Origin: Glandiceps talaboti
Taxonomy: Eukaryota; Hemichordata; Enteropneusta; Spengelidae
Length of the DNA: 64,000 nucleotides
Direction: 5' to 3'
Assembly: GCF_964340395.1 (NCBI RefSeq)
Contig: NC_135563.1
Location: 632,001-696,000, forward strand
Shown here: piece after piece, positions 28,962-40,114 of the stretch
Numbering within the stretch: the stretch's first letter is position 1
How the letters are laid out: the number at the start of each line of letters is the position of its first letter
Notes under the pieces: generated by a model
Databases searched by the model: none
What the model saw: the letters and a program-made list of their open reading frames with translations, nothing else
What the model was told of the DNA's origin: nothing
Program-made: the position numbers and the translations under genes

Positions 28962-29175
28962 CACAGAATGGTACAAGGTTTTATAAGGTGCAGTTAGTAC
29001 AATTAACATTATTGTCACAATTAACAATTAACATTATTGGTAGAAACTGCAATGTTATTGCAGAATGGTACAAGGTATTATAAGGTGCAGTTAGTACAAT
29101 TAACATTATTGTCACAATTAACAATTAACATTATTGTCACAATTAACAATTAACATTATTGGTAGAAACTTCAAC
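28962..29175 (+). repeat. 97-bp tandem duplication rich in attaacatta
   Basis: cagaatggtacaagg occurs at 28964 and 29061 and is followed both times by taaggtgcagttagtacaat. Within the second copy the string cacaattaacaattaaca is repeated once more. It lies in the last 500 bp of intron 1. The rest of 28795-29325 shows no other feature besides the splice acceptor. Confidence 0.85.
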
Positions 29176-29325
29176 ATTATTGTATTAACATGACTAGTGT
29201 ATGAAAAATTTAATTTTGCTAAAAAGGGTGCTGATATTTCCAGACACTAATATTTGGTTTATAGACACATTGCAGTTCTGAATATTAAAATTCTAAATTG
29301 TGTGTCTTTAAATTTGATATTTCAG

Positions 29326-29806
29326 GATATTCCTCATTTAAGTCAGAGTCCAGAAGAGATCCTACGCATGCATGATGTTCTACAAGAATGCAGACCTGAA
29401 CACAAATTACTTAATTATGAACCATCCCCACTCCTTGCAGAAGAACAGCTGAACAATATACCCTCACCTTATCCCAACGGGCTTCCACTTACATCTTCAT
29501 CTACACCAAGCTTCCCACCTTCACCATTGACATTTCCTGGTGCATCACCCTCTAGGTTGACTCCAGGAAGCCTTTCTAGCATATCACCAGTGCATTATGG
29601 TACCTTTCCATCAGGAGTTGCCAGGTTATCAAATGGCACTCTTCCATTGTTACAGAACTGGGGAGTTCTTCCAGCATATCAAAGAAGTGTTGATACACCA
29701 GACATGGCAAGTTATTCTGTAGGAAGTACTAGCAGTACTGTGTCTCCTGCCAATAGTGGAATGCATCCACTGGCAATGCTACCACCATCAAGTCTTCAAC
29801 TAGAAG
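29326..29806 (+). CDS. RIMBP: RIM-BP-like gene, exon B (Ser/Pro-rich linker)
   Basis: Acceptor gatatttcag at 29316-29325 and donor gaag|gtag at 29807. Length 481 bp; it enters in phase 0, matching the end of exon A, and leaves with one base, which the next exon completes to a Gly codon. The peptide begins DIPHLSQSPEEILRMHDVLQ, a short helical stretch. It continues as about 120 residues rich in Ser, Pro, Thr and Gly, and ends SLQLE. No folded domain is recognised; it is likely a disordered linker before the FN3 domain. The open frame upstream of 29326 is intronic. The exon is supported by frame continuity with both neighbours and by codon use unlike the surrounding AT-rich intron. It follows an intron of 24.3 kb. 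Confidence 0.85.
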
Positions 29807-30099
29807 GTAGTTATTAAAATCTACTATGTTAATATCCCTCAATACTTATAGTTGCTTGATAGTGCCTTTCATCCTGCAGAATATGTTGGTAGACTTTTTA
29901 GAACTACCAAATTGTATCACAGACAGGAAAGCTCAAAATGATTGTAATACATGTAATTTCATGTGACAACCATTAAGATTTACCCTGCGTACTGACATTT
30001 TACATGTTGGTTTGCTTTTAATGGACACAGCTTGCAAAAAGCTCAAAACTACTTTTGTTTGTTATTAGAATTTTTAGTTGTGATTGGAGGTTTTCCAAT

Positions 30100-32390
30100 C
30101 ATTTACACTGTATTGCACCATGCAGATTTACTCAGTCATTTACATTGTACTATGTTACCATGTAATTTGACTCAGTCATTTACACTGTACTGCACCATGC
30201 AGTTTTACTCCGTCATTTACACTGTACTGCACCATGCAGTTTTACTCCGTCATTTACACTGTACTGCACCATGTAGTTTTACTCCGTCATTTACACTGTA
30301 CTGCACCATGCAGTTTTACTCCGTCATTTACATTGTACTGCACCATGCAGTTTTACTCCGTCATTTACACTGTACTGCACCATGTAGTTTTACTCCGTCA
30401 TTTACATTGTACTGCACCATGCAGTTTTACTCCGTCATTTACACTGTACTGCACCATGCAGTTTTACTCAGTTATTTACACTGTACTGCACCATGTAGTT
30501 TTACTCAGTTATTTACACTGTACTGCACCATGCAGTTTTACTCCGTCATTTACACTGTACTGCACCATGCAGTTTTACTCCGTCATTTACACTGTACTGC
30601 ACCATGCAGTTTTACTCAGTCATTTACACTGTACTGCACCATGCAGTTTTATTCAGTTATTTACACTGTACTGCACCATGCAGTTTTACTCAGTCATTTA
30701 CACTGTACTATGTCACCATGCAATTTGACTTAGTCATTTACACTGTACTGCACCATGCAGTTATACTCAGTCATTTACACTGTACTGCACCATGCAGTTT
30801 TACTCAAGTCATTTACACTGTACTGCACCATGCAATTTTACTCAGTCATTTACACTGTACTGCACCATGCAGTTTTACTCAGTTATTTACACTGTACTGC
30901 ACCATGCAGTTTTACTCAGTCATTTACACTGTACTGCACCATGCAGTTTTACTCAGTCATTTACACTGTACTGCACCATGCAGTTTTACTCAGTCATTTA
31001 CACTGTACTGCACCATGCAGTTTTACTCAGTCATTTACACTGTACTGCACCATGCAGTTTTACTCAGTCATTTACACTGTACTGCACCATGCAGTTATAC
31101 TCAGTCATTTACACTGTACTGCACCATGCACTTTTACTCAAGTCATTTACACTGTACTGCACCATGCAGTTTTACTCAGTCATTTACACTGTACTGCACC
31201 ATGCAGTTTTACTCAGTCATTTACACTGTACTGCACCATGCAGCTTTACTCAGTTATTTACACTGTACTGCACCATGCAGTTTTACTCAGTCATTTACAC
31301 TGTACTATGTCACCATGCAATTTGACTCAGTCATTTACACTTTACTGCACCATGCAGTTTTACTCAGTCATTTACACCGTACTGCACCATGCAGTTTTAC
31401 TCAAGTCATTTACACTGTTCTGCACCATGCAGTTTTACTCAGTCATTTACACTGTACTATGTCACCATGCAATTTGACTTAGTCATTTACACTGTACTAT
31501 GTCACCATGTAATTCGACTTAGTCATTTACACTGTACTATGTCACCATGTAATTTGACTTAGTCATTTACACTGTACTATGTCACCATGTAATTTGACTT
31601 AGTCATTTACACTACTATGTCACCATGTAATTTGACTTAGTCATTTACACTGTACTATGTCACCATGCAGTTTCATCCGGTCATTTACACTATACTACAT
31701 CATGCATAGTTTTACTGTCATTAACACTGTACTGTGTCACCATGCAGTTTTACTCATTTACACTGTACAACACTATGCATACGATAGTTTAACTGTCATT
31801 TACACTGTACTAAGTCACCACATATAGTTTTACTCAGTCTTTACACTGTACTACACTATGCATATTTTTACCATTGTTTACAGTGTACTATGTCACCATG
31901 CAATTTGACTCAGTCATTTACACTTTACTGCACCATGCAGTTTTACTCAGTCATTTACACTGTACTGCACCATGCAGTTATACTCAGTCATTTACACTGT
32001 ACTATGTCACCATGTAATTTGACTTAGTCATTTACACTGTACTATGTCACCATGCAGTTTCATCCGGTCATTTACACTATACTACATCATGCATAGTTTT
32101 ACTGTCATTAACACTGTACTGTGTCACCATGCAGTTTTACTCATTTACACTGTACAACACTATGCATACGATAGTTTAACTGTCATTTACACTGTACTAA
32201 GTCACCACATATAGTTTTACTCAGTCTTTACACTGTACTACACTATGTATATTTTTACCATTGTTTACAGTGTACTATGTCACCATGCAATTTGACTTAG
32301 TCATTTACACTCTACTACACTATACATAGTTTAACTGTCATTTACACTGTACTATGTCACCATGCAGTTTTACTCAGTCGTTTACACTGT
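30100..32390. repeat. Minisatellite, 37-bp unit
   Basis: About 60 copies of a unit built from catttacactgtactgcacc and atgcagttttactcagt. A second type from 31470 on has actatgtcaccatgtaatttgac. A compound block of about 210 bp starting catgcagtttcatccggtc at 31662 is repeated 388 bp downstream (about 32050). The unit has no plus-strand stop in any frame and 37 is not a multiple of three, so overlapping open frames of up to 292 codons appear in all three frames; they are artefacts. The array ends about 60 bp before the acceptor of exon C. Confidence 0.97.
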
Positions 32391-32453
32391 AAATGTAAAC
32401 TACTAGATAAAATAATCCTGATCCATTATTGTACACACTGTTTGTACACAAAG

Positions 32454-32638
32454 GTCCTCCTCAACCACCAACTGATTTCCGCATCTCGAGAATTGTAACC
32501 AGTCGTAGTATTTTACTAGCCTGGATTCCTCCGGCTATGGATGAAATGGCAAAGAGTAATGGTGCCCAAGTAGCTGGCTATAAAATTTACCTCAACAACA
32601 GACAAAAACAACTTGTAAACAGTGCACATCTCACAAAG
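32454..32638 (+). CDS. RIMBP: RIM-BP-like gene, exon C (FN3 domain, first half)
   Basis: Acceptor cacaaag at 32447-32453 and donor aaag|gtaatt at 32639. Its first two bases complete the Gly codon of exon B, and it ends in phase 0. The peptide starts GPPQPPTDFRISRIV and shows a fibronectin type III core: a Trp in LLAWIPP and the SNGAQVAGYKIYLNNRQ block. The combination SNGA-x-V-x-GY-x-x-Y is what I know from the third FN3 domain of RIM-BPs, which is the main reason for the family call. FN3 domains of RIM-BP act as binding and spacing modules in the presynaptic scaffold. Another FN3-SH3 protein cannot be fully excluded. Confidence 0.88.
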
Positions 32639-32774
32639 GTAATTCTAATCTTCTTTATATGTTGACCATCAACCGTAGTATCAACTATCATTGCTTTCAC
32701 AGCCAGTAAAGGCACTATAAACTCACCGGTTATCTAGTATCATTGCATTCACAGCAAGTAACAGTATCCCTTAC

Positions 32775-34410
32775 AAAAATATCCTAAAGGATCATATAGG
32801 AAAATGTCTTATAGGAATCCTATAGGATTCTTAAAATATTCCTATAAGGAATATCTTATAAGATTTTGGCAACTTTCTTTTAGGATATTTGACATCTTTT
32901 AGGAATACTTAAGGATTCCCATAGGATGTCTTTTAGGAATACTAAAGGATTCCCATAGGATGTCTTTTAGGAATACTAAAGGATTCCCATAGGATGTCTT
33001 TTAGGAATACTAAAGGATTCCCATAGGATGTCTTTTAGGAATACTAAAGGATTCCTATAGGATGTCTTTTAGGAATATTTAAGGATTCCCATAGGATGTC
33101 TTTTAGGAATACTAAAGGATTCCTATAGGATGTCTTTTAGGAATACTAAAGGATTCCCATAGGATGTCTTTTAGGAATACTAAAGGATTCCTATAGAATG
33201 TCTTTTAGGAATACTAAAGGATTCCCATAGGATGTCTTTTAGGAATATTTAAGGATTCCTATAGGATGTCTTTTAGGAATACTAAAGGATTCCTATAGAA
33301 TGTCTTTTAGGAATACTAAAGGATTCCCATAGGATGTCTTTTAGGAATACTAAAGGATTCCTATAGGATGTCTTTTAGGAATACTAAAGAATTCCTATAG
33401 GATGTCTTTTAGGAATACTAAAGAATTCCTATAGGATGTCTTTTAGGAATACTAAAGAATTCCCATAGGATGTCTTTTAGGAATACTAAAGGATTCCCAT
33501 AGGATGTCTTTTAGGAATACTTAAGGATTCCTATATGATATCTTTTAGGAATACTAAAGGATTCCTATAGAATGTCTTTTAGGAATACTAAAGGATTCCT
33601 ATAGGATGTCTTTTAGGAATACTAAAGGATTCCTATAGGATGTCTTTTAGGAATACTAAAGGATTCCTATAGGATGTCTTTTAGGAATACTTAAGGATTC
33701 CCATAGGATGTCTTTTAGGAATACTAAAGGATTCCTATAGGATGTCTTTTAGGAATACTTAAGGATTCCCATAGGATGTCTTTTAGGAATACTAAAGGAT
33801 TCCTATAGGATGTCTTTTAGGAATACTAAAGGATTCCCATAGGATGTCTTTTAGGAATACTTAATGATTCCTATAGGATGTCTTTTAGGAATACTAAAGG
33901 ATTCCTATAGGATGTCTTTTAGGAATACTAAATGATTCCCATAGGATGTCTTTTAGGAATACTTAATGATTCCCATAGGATGTCTTTTAGGAATACTTAA
34001 TGATTCCTATAGGATGTCTTTTAGGAATACTAAAGGATTCCTATAGGATGTCTTTTAGGAATACTTAAGGATTCCTATAGGATGTCTTTTAGGAATACTT
34101 AAGGATTCCCATAGGATGTCTTTTAGGAATACTAAAGGATTCCTATAGGATGTCTTTTAGGAATACTAAAGGATTCCCATAGGATGTCTTTTAGGAATAC
34201 TTAATGATTCCTATAGGATGTCTTTTAGGAATACTAAATGATTCCCATAGGATGTCTTTTAGGAATACTAAATGATTCCTATAGGATGTCTTTTAGGAGT
34301 TCCTAATGAATTCTTTTAGGAATACTAAAGTATTCTTATAGGATATCTTTTAAGAATGCTAAAGGATTCCTATAGGATGTCTTTTAGGAATACTAAAGGA
34401 TTCCTATAGG
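32775..34410. repeat. Minisatellite, 34-bp self-complementary unit
   Basis: About 45 copies of a unit made of tcttttaggaatactaaagg and attcctataggatg, with a degenerate lead-in at 32775-32894. Each unit contains the perfect palindrome tcctatagga and the inverted pair aggaat / attcct. Single strands or transcripts of the array could therefore fold into strings of short hairpins. It lies in intron 3. Confidence 0.97.
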
Positions 34411-34731
34411 TGTGTTGGGGTAACTACAAATACACTAATACTGGCCTACTGTCGCAGAACCCATTGTTTTTGAAAATGACTTCATTTCCTGGAGTGGCAT
34501 TTTACTTTATGTTAATAGTTCTAAGCCTGACTAAATTGATTGCAATTCTAACTATATAGTAAACTGAAGACTCAGACGATGTTAGTCATGCATGATGGGG
34601 TAATAACAATCTTACAACAAGTCCTCATTGTTCATCCCTTATTAATTCACAATATAATTACCATTTATTATGTATTTTTCATGATCACAAAATCTCACAA
34701 CTTATGAATAAAGTTCTTCCTTACTTTATAG
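34411..34731. other. Unique part of intron 3 with a possible solo repeat end
   Basis: At 34470-34503 the sequence contains tcatttcctggagtggca. Its reverse complement resembles the outer end of the fold-back element at 48470 (cactccaggaaatga), suggesting a fragment of that family. The remainder is plain AT-rich intron ending in a ttactttatag acceptor. Confidence 0.4.
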
Positions 34732-34941
34732 GCTTTGATTGAAAACATCCATGTACGAAGTCCAATGACATTCAGTATTGAGACGGTGACAGTCACAGGT
34801 CAAACATCACATAGAGCAGAAGCTTATTTCCCTGGATCTGTGTCATCTCCAACACTGTCAGAATCTATGTTAAGTGACTCTGCAGCTGATACTGAAGTCT
34901 CCTCTATTCTCAGTGACGTAACTGAACCAAGGAAAAGAACT
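34732..34941 (+). CDS. RIMBP: RIM-BP-like gene, exon D (FN3 domain, second half)
   Basis: A 210-bp exon of 70 codons with acceptor TAG at 34729-34731 and a strong GTAAGT donor at 34942, phase 0 at both ends. It continues the FN3 fold (ALIENIHVRSPMTFSIETVTV, ending AEAYFPGS), with the spacing expected after the SNGA...GY block of exon C. It then changes to a Ser/Asp-rich tail (SESMLSDSAADTEVSSILSD) that links to the SH3 exon. Frame matches exons C and E. In canonical RIM-BPs a linker of several hundred residues separates FN3-3 from SH3-2; here it is about 35 residues unless an exon is hidden in intron 4. Confidence 0.85.
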
Positions 34942-34972
34942 GTAAGTTAAATATGCTCAGTAGATTCATTAG

Positions 34973-37900
34973 TTTTAGTAGTCCTGCCTAGGTTTTAGTA
35001 GTCCAACCTAAGTTTAGTAGTCTTAGATAGGTTTTACTAGACTTCGTTAGATTTTAGTAGTCTTAGCTAAGTTTAGTAGTCTTGGCTAGGTTTTGGTAGT
35101 CTTGGCTAGGTTTTGGTAGTCTTAGCTCGGTTTTAGTTGTCTTGGCTAGGTTTTAGTAGTCTTGGCTACGTTTTGGTAGTCTTGGCTACGTTTTAGTAGT
35201 CTTGGCTATGTTTTAGTAGTCTTGGCTAGGTTTTGGTAGTCTTGGCTAGGTTTTGGTAGTCTTGGCTAGGTTTTGGTAGTCTAGCTAGGTTTTAGTAGTC
35301 TTAGCTAGGTTTTGGTAGTCTTGGCTAGGTTTTGGTAGTCTTGGCTAGGTTTTAGTAGTTTTGGCTAGGTTTTAGTAGTCTTGGCTAGGTTTTGGTAGTC
35401 TTGGCTAGGTTTTGGTAGTCTTGGCTAGGTTTTAGTAGTCTTAGCTAGGTTTTGGTAGTCTTGGCTAGGTTTTGGTAGTCTTGGCTAGGTTTTAGTAGTC
35501 TTAGCTAGGTTTTACTAGTCTTAGTTAGATTTTGGTAGTCTTGGCTAGGTTTTGGTAGTCTTGGCTACGTTTTGGTAGTCTTAGCTCGGTTTTAGTTGTC
35601 TTGGCTAGGTTTTAGTAGTCTTGGCTACGTTTTGGTAGTCTTGGCTACGTTTTAGTAGTCTTGGCTAGGTTTTAGTAGTCTCACCTAGGTTTTAGTAGTC
35701 TTGGCTAGGTTTTAGTAGTCTTAGCTAGGTTTTAGTAGTCTCACCTAGGTTTTAGTAGTCTCACCTAGGTTTTAGTAGTCTTGGCTAGGTTTTAGTAGTC
35801 TTAGCTAGGTTTTACTAGTCTTAGCTAGGTTTTAGTAGTCTCACCTAGGTTTTAGTAGTCTTGGCTAGGTTTTAGTAGTCTTACCTAGGTTTTAGTAGTC
35901 TTGGCTAGGTTTTAGTAGTCTTAGCTAGGTTTTACTAGTCTTAGTTAGATTTTAGTAGTCTTAGCTAAGTTTTAGTAGTCTTGGCTAGGTTTTAGTAGTC
36001 TTGGCTAGGTTTTAGTAGTCTTAGCTTGGTTTTAGTAGTCTTAGCTAGGTTTTAGTAGTCTTAGCTAGGTTTTAGTAGTCTTAGCTAGGTTTTAGTAGTC
36101 TCACCTAGGTTTTAGTAGTCTTGGCTAGGTTTTAGTAGTCTTGGCTAGGTTTTAGTAGTCTTAGCTAGGTTTTAGTAGTCTTGGCTAGGTTTTAGTAGTC
36201 TTAGCTAGGTTTTAGTAGTCCTGGCTAGGTTTTAGTAGTCTTAGCTAGGTTTTAGTAGTCTTGGCTAGGTTTTAATAGTCCTGGCTAGGTTTTAGTAGTC
36301 TTGGCTAGGTTTTAGTAGTCTTGGCTAGGTTTTAGTAGTCTTAGCTAGGTTTTAGTAGTCTTGGCTAGGATTTAGTAGTCTTAGCTAGGTTTTAATAGTC
36401 CTGGCTAGGTTTTAGTAGTCTTAGCTAGGTTTTAGTAGTCTCACCTAGGTTTTAGTAGTCTTAGCTATGTTTTAGTAGTCTTAGCTAGGTTTTACTAGTC
36501 TTGGCTAGGATTTAGTAGTCCTGGCTAGGATTTAGTAGTCTTGGCTATGTTTTAGTAGTCTTGGCTATGTTTTAGTAGTCTTGGCTAGGTTTTAGTAGTC
36601 TTGGCTATGTTTTAGTAGTCTTAGCTATGTTTTAGTAGTCTTGGCTAGGTTTTAGTAGTCTTGGCTAGGTTTTAGTAGTCATAGCTAGGTTTTAGTAGTC
36701 CTGGCTAGGTTTTAGTAGTCTTGGCTAGGTTTTAGTAGTCTTGGCTATGTTTTAGTAGTCTTGGCTAGGTTTTAGTAGTCCTGGCTATGTTTTAGTAGTC
36801 TTAGCTAAGTTTTAGTAGTCTTAGCTAGGTTTTAGTAGTCTTAGCTAGGTTTTAGTAGTCTTGGCTAGGTTTTAGTAGTCTTGGCTAGGTTTTAGTAGTC
36901 TTAGCTAGGTTTTAGTAGTCTTGGCTAGGTTTTAGTAGTCCTGGCTATGTTTTAGTAGTCTTAGCTAGGTTTTAGTAGTCTTGGCTAGGTTTTAGTAGTC
37001 TTGGCTATGTTTTAGTAGTCTTGGCTAGGTTTTAGTAGTCTTAGCTATGTTTTAGTAGTCTTAGCTAGGTTTTAGTAGTCTTGGCTAGGTTTTAGTAGTC
37101 TTGGCTAGGATTTAGTAGTCTTGGCTATGTTTTAGTAGTCTTGGCTAGGTTTTGGTAGTCTTGGCTAGGTTTTAGTAGTCTTGGCTAGGTTTTAGTTGTC
37201 TTGGCTAGGTTTTAGTAGTCTTAGCTAGGTTTTAGTATTCTTGGCTATGTTTTAGTAGTCTTGGCTAGGTTTTGGTAGTCTTGGCTAGGTTTTGGTAGTC
37301 TTGGCTAGGTTTTGGTAGTCTTGGCTAGGTTTTAGTTGTCTTGGCTAGGTTTTAGTAGTCTTAGCTAGGTTTTAGTATTCTTGGCTATGTTTTAGTAGTC
37401 TTGGCTAGGTTTTGGTAGTCTTGGCTAGGTTTTGGTAGTCTTGGCTAGGTTTTGGTAGTCTTGGCTAGGTTTTGGTAGTCTTGGCTAGGTTTTAGTTGTC
37501 TTCGCTAGGTTTTAGTAGTCTTGGCTAAGTTTTAGTAGTCTTGGCTAGGTTTTAGTAGTCTTGGCTAGGTTTTAGTAGTCTCACCTAGGTTTTATTAGTC
37601 TTGGCTAGGTTTTAGTAGTCTTGGCTAGGTTTTAGTAGTCTTAGCTAGGTTTTAGTAGTCTCACCTAGGTTTTATTAGTCTTGGCTAGGATTTAGTAGTC
37701 TTAGCTAGGTTTTAGTAGTCTTAGCTAGGTTTTGGTAGTCTTAGCTAAGTTTTAATAGTCTTGGCTAGGTTTTAGTAGTCTTGGCTAGGTTTTAGCAGTC
37801 TTGGCTAGATTTCAGTAGTCTTGGCTAAGTTTTAGTAGTCTTGGCTAGGTTTTAGTAGTCTTGGCTAGGATTTAGTAGTCTTGGCTAGGTTTTAGTAGTC

Positions 37901-39120
37901 CTGGCTAGGTTTTAGTAGTCTTGGCTAGGTTTTAGTAGTCTTGGCTATGTTTTAGTAGTCTTGGCTAGGATTTAGTAGTCTTGGCTAGGTTTTAGTAGTC
38001 CTGGCTAGGTTTTAGTAGTCTTGGCTAGGTTTTAGTAGTCTCACCTAGGTTTTAGTAGTCTTGGCTATGTTTTAGTAGTCTTGGCTAGGTTTTAGTAGTC
38101 CTGGCTAGGTTTTAGTAGTCTTGGCTAGGTTTTAGTTGTCTTGGCTAGGTTTTAGTAGTCTTGGCTAGGTTTTAGTAGTCTTGGCTAGGATTTAGTAGTC
38201 TTGGCTAGGTTTTAGTAGTCCTGGCTAGGATTTAGTAGTCTTGGCTAGGATTTAGTAGTCTTACCTAGGTTTTAGTAATCTTGGCTATGTTTTAGTAGTC
38301 TTGGCTAGGTTTTAGTAGTCTTGGCTATGTTTTAGTAGTCTTGGCTAGGTTTTAGTAGTCTTGGCTAGGTTTTAGTAGTCTTAGCTAGGTTTTAGTAGTC
38401 TTAGCTAGGTTTTAGTAGTCTTGGCTAGGTTTTAGTAGTCTTGGCTAGGTTTTAATAGTCTTGGCTAGATTTTAGTAGTCTTGGCTATGTTTTAGTAGTC
38501 TTGGCTAGGTTTTAGTAGTCTTAGCTAGGTTTTAGTTGTCTTGGCTAGGTTTTAGTAGTCTTGGCTAGGTTTTAGTAGTCTTAGCTAGGTTTTAGTAGTC
38601 TTGGCTAGGTTTTAGTAGTCTTAGCTAGGTTTTAGTAGTCTTAGCTAGGTTTTAGTAGTCTTGGCTATGTTTTAGTAGTCTTGGCTAGGTTTTAGTAGTC
38701 ATAGCTAGGTTTTAGTAGTCTTAGCTAAGTTTTAGTAGTCTTAGCTAGGTTTTAGTAGTCTTAGCTAGGTTTTAGTAGTCTTAGCTAGGTTTTAGTAGTC
38801 TTGGCTAGGTTTTAGTAGTCTTGGCTAGGTTTTAGTAGTCTTACCTAGGTTTTAGTAGTCTTGGCTAGGTTTTAGTAGTCTTACCTAGGTTTTAGTAGTC
38901 TTGGCTAGGTTTTAGTAGTCTTACCTAGGTTTTAGTAGTCTTGGCTAGGTTTTAGTAGTCTTAGCTAGGTTTTAGTAGTCTTGGCTAGGTTTTAGTAGTC
39001 TTGGCTAGGTTTTAGTAGTCTTGGCTAGGTTTTAATAGTCTCACCTAGGTTTTAGTAGTCTTGGCTAGGTTTTACTAGTCTTAGCTAGGTTTTGATAGAC
39101 TTGGCTATGTTTTAGTAGTC
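34973..39120. repeat. Minisatellite, 20-bp unit
   Basis: About 207 copies of ttttagtagtcttggctagg, starting about 30 bp after the donor of exon D. From about 35285 to 39120 the phase never slips: every unit is exactly 20 bp although substitutions are frequent (ttagctagg, tcacctagg, ctggctatg and others). The first 300 bp are less regular. The array ends without spacer at the next array. Confidence 0.98.
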
Positions 39121-39850
39121 CTAATAGGGCAACCAATCGTCCAATACCTAATAGGGCAACTAATGATTCAACACCTAATCGGGCAACCAACCATTCAATG
39201 CCTAATAGGGCAACCATCTATTCAACATCCAATAGGGCAACCAATCATTCAATGCCTAATAGGGCAACCATCTATTCAACACCCAATAGGGCAACCAATC
39301 ATTCAATGCCTAATAGGGCAACCATCTATTCAACACCCAATAGGGCAACCAATCATTCAATGCCTAATAGGGCAAGAATCATTCAACACCCAATAGGGCA
39401 ACCAACCATTCAATGCCTAATAGGGCAACCATCTATTCAACACCTAATCGGGCAACCAACCATTCAATGCCTAATAGGGCAACCATCTATTCAACACCCA
39501 ATAGGGCAACCAATCATTCAATGCCTAATAGGGCAACCATCTATTCAACACCCAATAGGGCAACCAATCATTCAATGCCTAATAGGGCAAGAATCATTCA
39601 ACACCCAATAGGGCAACCAACCATTCAATGCCTAATAGGGCAACCATCTATTCAACACCCAATAGGGCAACCAATCATTCAATGCCTAATAGGGCAAGAA
39701 TCATTCAACACCCAATAGGGCAACCATCTATTCAACATCGAATAGGTCAACCAACTATTCAACATCGAATAGGTCAACCAATCATTTAGCACCTAATAGG
39801 TCAACCAACTATTCAACACCCAATAGGTCAACCAATCATTTAGCACCTAA
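39121..39850. repeat. Minisatellite, 27-bp unit in 54-bp dimers
   Basis: About 27 units of 27 bp. Two types alternate: aatagggcaaccatctattc-type and aatagggcaaccaatcattc-type. An irregular unit with gcaagaatcattcaac recurs at about 39373, 39589 and 39697, that is after 216 and then 108 bp (8 and 4 units). As 27 is a multiple of three, open frames repeating IGQPTIQCL or NRATIYSTP appear; I treat them as non-coding. It ends 130 bp before exon E. Confidence 0.97.
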
Positions 39851-39979
39851 TTGGATTACACTCTTGTACATCAGACAAGTTTTATAGAATTTGTTAAAAT
39901 CTTGTTGTTACAAAGTCTGTTTGTTGATGAAGTTACTCTTAGACTTTTAATTTACTTGTTTTATTTCTTAAATGAACAG

Positions 39980-40114
39980 TTTATAGCCATATATAGTTAC
40001 AACCCAGCTGAGCATTCTCCCAATGATTATCCAGCATTTGAACTGGTATTCAAAGAAGGTGATATCATTACTGTCTATGGATCTATGAGATCCGATGGAT
40101 TTTTCCATGGAAAG
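39980..40114 (+). CDS. RIMBP: RIM-BP-like gene, exon E (SH3 domain, first part)
   Basis: A 135-bp exon of 45 codons, acceptor aatgaacag at 39971-39979, donor aaag|gtaaga at 40115, phase 0 at both ends. The peptide starts FIAIYSYNPAEHSPNDYPAF and carries the SH3 hallmarks: the ALYDY-type motif (AIYSY), an acidic strand with FKEGDIITVYG, and DGFFHGK at the position of the RT-loop-distal tryptophan region. In RIM-BP SH3 domains the typical second Trp of the WW pair is replaced by Phe in the DGF(Y/F)xG motif, as here. FKEGDII resembles SH3-2, while GDIITV and the following exon resemble SH3-3. RIM-BP SH3 domains bind proline motifs of RIM and of calcium channels. Confidence 0.92.

Noticed and set aside
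30032-31482. Plus-strand frames of 164-292 codons
   Set aside because: They overlap in all three frames over a 37-bp tandem repeat and encode the same cyclic peptide. They lie in an intron.
39163-39718. Frames with 9-residue repeats
   Set aside because: They follow from the 27-bp unit length; no flanking splice signals join them in phase to exon D or E.
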